From positions 1-41,384 of the forward strand of contig CABIYE010000031.1 in the NCBI GenBank assembly GCA_902362865.1: a DNA stretch of 41,384 nucleotides, written 5' to 3'. The notes beneath the pieces were generated by a model. The model saw only the letters and a program-made list of their open reading frames with translations. It ran no database searches and had not been told where the DNA came from. The DNA comes from Clostridiaceae bacterium (lineage in GTDB: Bacteria; Bacillota; Clostridia; Lachnospirales; Lachnospiraceae). The position numbers and the translations under genes are program-made. Positions 38,101 through 41,384 of the stretch are shown here, in pieces; positions within the stretch are counted from its first letter, which is position 1, and each line of letters opens with the position of its first letter.

Positions 38101-39859
38101 TGGATTATTCTTGGAGGCGGCAGACAAATTTCCGGATAAGGAGGCGCTGGTAACGTGCAGCAGGCGGATGACTTATCGGGAGATAAAAGAAGAGGCGTTT
38201 TACATTTCCGGGCAGTTGAAGAGCATGGGAATAAAAAAAGAAGAGACGGTAGCTGTATTTATGGAAAAAGGGTGGGAGCAGGTAGTTGCTGTTTATGGAA
38301 TCCTGTTTGCCGGAGCCGCATATCTTCCGATAGATATCCATAATCCGAGAGAACGAGTTGAAAAGATTCTCCGTGACAGTGGAACAAGAATCATTCTTGT
38401 GCAGAATCAGGCGTATGATCAGGATACCGAATGGCTGCACGAGTGGGATTGTATTTCTGTGTCTGGATTAAAAACCGATTCTGAATACAAAGCACAGGAG
38501 AATAAGGCGGGAGACCTTGCGTATGTAATCTATACGTCGGGAACAACCGGGATACCGAAAGGAGTAATGATTACTCACCATAATGCAGTGAATACAATAC
38601 TGGATATCAATGCACGCTATCAGATTACAGAACAGGATACGGCGTTTGGAATCTCCAATCTTCATTTTGACCTGTCTGTTTATGATGTTTTTGGCGTTTT
38701 AGGCGCAGGTGGGAAATTGGTTCTTCCGGATCAGGAATATGGAAAAGATCCAGCGCATTGGATTCACTGGTTGAATCATGAGAATATTACCGTATGGAAC
38801 AGCGTGCCAGCTTTTGTAGAAATGCTGGCAGAATATGAGGAATATCAAAGGCAGGTAACTTCACAATCGTTGCGGTTGGTAATGATGAGTGGCGACTGGG
38901 TTCCGGTTTCACTTCCGGGGAGAATCCGTAATCTGTTTCAGAATGTTGAGATTGTTGCACTTGGAGGAGCGACAGAAGGCAGTATTTGGTCCAATCATTT
39001 CGAGATCCCAGAGATTGTGCCGGAAGATTGGAAGAGTATTCCGTATGGGAAACCGCTTGCAAACCAGAAGTATTATGTTCTGGATCAGAATATGGAAGAT
39101 TGCCCTGACTGGGTACCGGGAACACTTTATATTGCCGGAGATGGCGTTGCACAGGGGTATTTAAACGATAATGAAAAAACAGAAGAAAAGTTTGTTGTTT
39201 TAGATAGAACTGGGGAACGATTGTATTGTACTGGAGATATGGGACGGTATTGGAATGAAGGTAATATTGAATTTCTTGGAAGATTGGATAATCAGGTAAA
39301 AATCAATGGATATCGGGTAGAATTGGGCGAAATTGAAGCTGCATTACGAAGGATTCAAGGTATAACTGAAGCGTTTGTTTTTTTTAAAAGGGATAATGCG
39401 ATAGAAGACATATGTGCTGTATTAGTAGAGGAAAAAAGGTATCGTGACCGGATAGACAAGTTTTATAAGGAAATGTTAAAAAAAGATCTTCCGATCTATA
39501 TGATTCCAACAGAATATATTAAAACGAATGCTATTCCGCTTAATTCAAATGGGAAAAAGGATATTCATAAAATTTTGATTGTTGCAGAAAAAAATAGAAA
39601 GCCTATTTTTAAAAAGAATAATAATTGTAAACAGCTTACTCAACTTCAGGAGCAATTACTCGCAATTTGGAGAGAAGTTTTAAAAATTGAAAATATTGAT
39701 ATAAATGATAACTTTTTTGAAATAGGTGGAAATTCGATACAGGCAATACAAATTACTAACCAAATGACGGAGAAAATAGGGTGTTTTATGGATATCGGCA
39801 AGTTATTTGAGTATCCGACTATCAGCAAAATCGAAAGATATATATTAGAGGAAACGTAA
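32189..39859 (+). CDS. NRPS: ArCP-Cy-A(Cys)[MT/E-like]-PCP-Cy-A(Cys)-PCP
   Basis: A 2556-residue synthetase. Order: aryl carrier (1-75; Ser33 in LGLSSL), cyclisation domain Cy1 (about 95-520; AxxxxDxxS with Ala227, Asp232 and Ser235), adenylation A1 (about 547-1410; TSGSTGVPKG, K1402), split after motif A8 by a methyltransferase/epimerase-like insert (about 1000-1360), PCP1 (Ser1458 in LGGDSL), Cy2 (about 1516-1940; DxxxxDxxS at 1648-1656), A2 (about 1970-2470; K2456) and PCP2 (Ser2516 in IGGNSI). The specificity codes I read are DLYNMSMIWK (A1) and DLYNMSLIWK (A2), both cysteine. It is a fused PchE/PchF-like enzyme making aryl-thiazoline-thiazoline. No thioesterase or reductase domain ends it. 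GC drops sharply from about 39360. AAGGAG precedes ATG 32189. Confidence 0.92.
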   Translation: MEYIEIKEQIKQKLPVARDFGDSENLLELGLSSLTIMRLVNQWRKQGVKVSFGSLMENPTFEGWWALIQRSMKKKAGKKRAQESKITPEKDMKQPFPLTDVQYAYWVGRDEEQYLGGIDCHAYLEFDGENIEPERLEKAWNVLQYHHPMLRACFLDDGTQKILDKPYCEKIKVHDFSRMSSEEAEAMAVSVRERLSHRKLKIEEGEVAGIELTLFPENKARLHVDMALLVADVQSLQILLRDLASAYRGENLPKESKGWNFASYLERQKQEEGEERKNAEKYWKNRLEHLPKGPDLPLAKRPQEVEKTVFNRRIVRIEKEEWDHLQMRAKKYQTTPAMVLLTAYATVLERWSRNHRFLINIPFFNRKTEQQGLEDVIADFTTLLLLEIDCEGNPTFAELLDRIQKQLHEDMKYTAYSGVQVQRDLAQMYGDASAVAPVVFACNLGTPLVNDTFRKELGQFSYMISQTPQVWNDFQSYEDENGVQLTWDSVDKLFPENMIPDMLECFENLLHELGKKDWNQRFDVLPEKRKREIEDTARTGVPERVECLHWAVMNHAEVCPEDIALIDAGSGRSVSYGKLKARATAVAAGISEKDIKGVPVALTLPRGIEQIEAALGILLSGNSYLPVSLSQPKDRRALIHEKTGVRYVVTNLELSEKLDWPEGTEILVMEGMEEGQENVRLPEVSPKDSAYIIMTSGSTGVPKGVEIAHESAWNTVQDINEKYHVTSADRALAVSAMDFDLSVYDVFGILGAGGTLVLLPEQERRNADYWLEQVLKYQITVWNSVPVLLDMLLIRAESMKQKLPIRAVMLSGDWIGMDLPQRVAAWTEDCQFVAMGGATEASIWSNYQNVTLPMPKNWKSIPYGKPLRYQAYRVVDEYGRDCPYWAEGELWIGGFGVAKGYRGDSALTGQKFITDQYGRWYRTGDLGRIWDDETIEFLGRKDHQVKIRGHRIELGEIEHAIQEFPGVAHAVVDTVSDGHGNKTLAAYIGAPLQEDSKVTTYLYGTDIFGGGWKELKDDVSNWQMQQERKTAYKNFLAYADQRCVQLMLETLIELGIFVSEKEVLSQKEIFEKGSITETQKNTVARWLEILKKEGILREEDGRLSRTGKEVAVPEKAGDTETYFKKLKPYLKHMVTGNEVPLDVFYQKEPALAPNMLLRRIPGCEETVERLVQGLRLLAEERRKEPLQIIEIGTRDTAITRQFLNALEDVSVAYTYADSSKYFLQEAEKELAGYERVEFEMLNLEEGMDKQQMSLHSYDVVISVNALHRNIDAADAVKKVAELLKPNGILLMTDLVVRTYLQELTAAFLENGFADIRDKRKEAGLVTPDCLLWRECLSEAGLGEDCAVTERYGRCICCSRQQASVLSYHNGALREYLSEKLPEYMVPQNYHFMEQLPTLSNGKINRKQLREDFKEETAVIRFSKATTETEEKLLDIWKQLFGYENIGIEDNYFSLGGDSLIATRLISEVQKTFGCKITISTIFENLTVKSLAKAIEQSEQKEDTLQIKPNLEEAYHPFPLTDVQYAYWLGRSGLYELGNVATHCYFELDADGLDTECAEAAWNLLIQRHGMMRVIIQPDGMQRILENTPQYHIDVTDIRQLEVTEKEKALDEKRAEMSHQVIQTDEWPLFDVRITKIEDQKHRIHISFDNIIFDGWSMFHLLNEWAEVYRNEKAEMPITLSFRDYVLGLEQIKSTSAYEKDKKYWEDRVETFADAPDLPLAKNESQITEQRFCRRSAKLSQKEWQSVKDAAGRLEVTPSVLLMSAYAETLRLWSSNKDFTLNLTQFDRKQLHPEVNNLVGDFTTLTLLEIKNAGNNFAERTKAIQKQLTEDLEHTAYGAVELERELKKKTGNMRGAIMPVVFTSGLGVEQWNEGKWLGKLNYNISQTPQVWLDHQVVEMDGCLCLFWDSVDELFYPGMLDEMFRAYTGLLHTLAVHPEIMQEKTASLVTAEISEKRRQANETAAEFEEKTLDGLFLEAADKFPDKEALVTCSRRMTYREIKEEAFYISGQLKSMGIKKEETVAVFMEKGWEQVVAVYGILFAGAAYLPIDIHNPRERVEKILRDSGTRIILVQNQAYDQDTEWLHEWDCISVSGLKTDSEYKAQENKAGDLAYVIYTSGTTGIPKGVMITHHNAVNTILDINARYQITEQDTAFGISNLHFDLSVYDVFGVLGAGGKLVLPDQEYGKDPAHWIHWLNHENITVWNSVPAFVEMLAEYEEYQRQVTSQSLRLVMMSGDWVPVSLPGRIRNLFQNVEIVALGGATEGSIWSNHFEIPEIVPEDWKSIPYGKPLANQKYYVLDQNMEDCPDWVPGTLYIAGDGVAQGYLNDNEKTEEKFVVLDRTGERLYCTGDMGRYWNEGNIEFLGRLDNQVKINGYRVELGEIEAALRRIQGITEAFVFFKRDNAIEDICAVLVEEKRYRDRIDKFYKEMLKKDLPIYMIPTEYIKTNAIPLNSNGKKDIHKILIVAEKNRKPIFKKNNNCKQLTQLQEQLLAIWREVLKIENIDINDNFFEIGGNSIQAIQITNQMTEKIGCFMDIGKLFEYPTISKIERYILEET

Positions 39860-41292
39860 TGAGTAAATACATATTTAATAATGATACCGATATTTTGGAG
39901 TTTTTGGAGCAACTTAGAGAGAATGGCATTCAAATTTGGGGAGAAGGGGAGAAAATTCGATACAGATCTAAAAACAGACAATTGGCACCGGAAACATTAA
40001 GGATTCTTAAAATGGCTAAAGGTCAAATTTTAGATTTCTTTCGAATGATCGAAAAAAATGTGATTCCATTAACATCAATACAAACAGCTTATGTTGTGGG
40101 ACAAACGGCTGGGTGTGAGTTGGGAAATATAAATGCGCATTATTACATCGAATATACAATAGAATCTTTGGATGTTGAACGACTTGAGCAAATGATAAAT
40201 CTGGTTATTTCTAAAAATGATGCATTACGGTTGATTGTAACACATGAGGGGAAAGCGAGTTTTTTAGATAATGTGCCATATTATTCTGTGCCAGTTTATT
40301 CATTATATGAAGGGAATGATAGAGAGCAAAAGCGGCTAGAGAGAAGTCATCATAGGTATAATTATTATAAATGGCCCATGTTCCATTTTTGCGTTGGGAA
40401 AACATCAGGAAAGACAAGTGTTTTACATGTAGATTTTGATTGTATTATTTTGGATGCATGGAGTGCAAAATTACTGTTGAACGAGATTTTCAGTTTGTAC
40501 TATGGAAAAGATGTTAAATTTCCACGAATCTCTTTTATGAATTACATGAGATTAAAAACAGATAAAGGAGATTTGGAAGCTGAAGAATACTGGAAAGAAA
40601 AAGTAAAAAATATGCCGAGCTTTCCCAAACTGAATTACCAGAAAAAATTTGCAGAAGTGCAGAATGTAAGATTTGATAGAATTGAATGTGATTTTTCTTT
40701 TATAGAAACACAACGATTATATCAGAAAATAAAAAACTATCATTTTACTCCTGCTGCAGTAATTTCTACAATTTTTATGAAAACACTGGCACAATATAGT
40801 GAAACTCCAGGACTTTCCATAAATGTAACATTGTTTAATAGACAGTTATTGCATGAAGATGTGAATGGGATACTGGGTGAATTTACTAACAATGCAGTAA
40901 TATCATACCAAGAAAAAACGGATTCTTTATTGGATGCTATTCGAGCAACTCAAGAACAGATGTGGCGGTTAGTTCAATATAGAAAATTTGAAGGAAGCAA
41001 TATATTAAAAATGCTTTCTTCAGGTAGAGCAGGAAAAGCGATTATGCCAGTAGTGTTTACTTGTATGCTGGAGGGGAATGTGTCTAAGGTAACAAAAAAA
41101 AGATATTCATTCAAAGAAGAATATGCGATAAGCCAAACACCGCAGGTGGTTTTAGATCACCATGTAAGAGATGATTTGGGATATTTGAAGATTTCATGGG
41201 ATTATATTATTGACATCTTTGATAAACAATATATTACTGATATTTTTGGCGCTTATGTAAATAATATAAAGAAATTTATGGAAAAATATTAG
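39859..41292 (+). CDS. Stand-alone NRPS cyclisation domain with TubC-type docking domain
   Basis: A 477-residue protein whose ATG overlaps the previous stop (TAATG). Residues about 8-65 (FLEQLRENGIQIWGEGEKI, then PETLRILKMAKGQILDFF) match TubC N-terminal docking domains, which receive the C-terminus of an upstream synthetase. Residues about 69-475 are one complete heterocyclisation domain: IPLTSIQTAYVVGQ, the DxxxxDxxS motif at Asp194-Ser202 (Asp194, Asp199, Ser202), MPVVFTCML and ISQTPQVVLDHHV. There is no adenylation or carrier domain. It would be a trans-acting condensing/cyclising enzyme for the growing chain (inference) or the first part of a split module whose remainder has been lost. 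The coding sequence is very AT-rich, like the last 500 nt of the NRPS gene. Confidence 0.88.
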   Translation: MSKYIFNNDTDILEFLEQLRENGIQIWGEGEKIRYRSKNRQLAPETLRILKMAKGQILDFFRMIEKNVIPLTSIQTAYVVGQTAGCELGNINAHYYIEYTIESLDVERLEQMINLVISKNDALRLIVTHEGKASFLDNVPYYSVPVYSLYEGNDREQKRLERSHHRYNYYKWPMFHFCVGKTSGKTSVLHVDFDCIILDAWSAKLLLNEIFSLYYGKDVKFPRISFMNYMRLKTDKGDLEAEEYWKEKVKNMPSFPKLNYQKKFAEVQNVRFDRIECDFSFIETQRLYQKIKNYHFTPAAVISTIFMKTLAQYSETPGLSINVTLFNRQLLHEDVNGILGEFTNNAVISYQEKTDSLLDAIRATQEQMWRLVQYRKFEGSNILKMLSSGRAGKAIMPVVFTCMLEGNVSKVTKKRYSFKEEYAISQTPQVVLDHHVRDDLGYLKISWDYIIDIFDKQYITDIFGAYVNNIKKFMEKY

Positions 41293-41384
41293 GGAGAATA
41301 AATGCATATTCCGCAAGAACTGCGCATCCGTTCCAGAGGAACGGAGCGCCATTCCGCTTCAAACTGAGCAAAGCTCAGCAGGTT
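41289..41384 (-). pseudogene. Serine recombinase fragment, partial at the window edge
   Basis: Read on the minus strand from the right edge, the frame gives NLLSFAQFEAEWRSVPLERM, then RSSCGICIYSP and a TAA at 41289-41291. LLSFAQFE, and ERMR slightly further on, resemble the conserved (V/I)LLSFAQFERE...ERIR helix of large serine recombinases common in clostridial ICEs. The spacing between the two blocks is off and the frame ends soon after, so this is probably a truncated or degraded copy. It overlaps the end of the preceding gene by 4 nt in tail-to-tail orientation. The match is short and I cannot see the catalytic part. Confidence 0.4.
41322..41349. repeat. Near-perfect palindrome at the right edge
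   Basis: GCGC-AT-CCGTTCC-AGA-GGAACGG-A-GCGC forms an 11-bp interrupted stem. A second dyad, CTGAGC-AAA-GCTCAG, follows at 41364-41378. They lie within the recombinase-like fragment, downstream of the last NRPS gene, and may act as a transcription stop or mark a recombination site. No T-run follows. Confidence 0.5.

Noticed and set aside
41302..41367. Short plus-strand frame MHIPQELRIRSRG after the last gene
   Set aside because: Only about 21 codons, and the opposite strand gives a recognisable recombinase-like sequence; GGGAGAAT upstream is probably coincidental.

Overview
The window reads as part of an integrative conjugative element (ICE) of a Gram-positive gut anaerobe, most likely Lachnospiraceae or a related Clostridia group (Bacillota). 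The grounds are the Tn1549/CTn-type gene set (CD1110-, CD1108- and CD1107-like proteins, TopB, a giant methylase-helicase and a YodL protein), strong AGGAGG ribosome binding sites, moderate to low GC and a clostridial-type AgrD peptide. There is no rRNA, tRNA or housekeeping marker, so the taxon stays provisional. All recognised genes are on the + strand except a fragment at the extreme right edge.

Left part (1-25342), conjugation module: the 3' end of a group II intron that splits a VirB4-like ATPase gene, a 36-residue membrane peptide (DUF3789), a cell-wall hydrolase (3D + M23 + NlpC/P60), DUF4315, a membrane-anchored DUF4366 protein, topoisomerase III, a 2098-residue CnaB-repeat surface adhesin with a thioester domain, a 46-residue basic protein, DUF5688, a 2560-residue methylase-helicase carrying a complete TnpV gene in another reading frame, and a YodL protein. 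Stem-loops lie between many of these genes. Three proteins share a C-terminal (G/S)IHxxL tail.

Middle (25343-29077): a broken PIN-toxin remnant marks the junction. It is followed by a small Cro/CI regulator and an agr-type quorum-sensing set: LytTR response regulator, AgrC-like kinase interrupted by an in-frame TAA, AgrD-like pre-peptide (predicted ring Cys-Asn-Trp-Leu-Tyr) and AgrB protease.

Right part (29161-41292): a non-ribosomal peptide operon with a type II thioesterase, an Sfp-type phosphopantetheinyl transferase, an aryl-acid AMP ligase with salicylate-type pocket residues, a 2556-residue NRPS (ArCP-Cy-A[embedded degenerate methyltransferase/epimerase]-PCP-Cy-A-PCP) whose two adenylation domains both read as cysteine, and a separate docking domain + Cy protein. 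The set resembles the pyochelin/yersiniabactin thiazoline logic with PchE- and PchF-like modules fused. It lacks, within the window, a salicylate synthase, a thiazoline reductase and a releasing thioesterase domain. GC falls sharply from about 39360 onward, inside the NRPS gene. At the right edge a minus-strand fragment resembles a serine recombinase.

Working model (inference): a mobile element carries a quorum-sensing cassette next to an aryl-thiazoline assembly line, probably for a metallophore or signal-like small molecule. The kinase of the cassette is currently interrupted.
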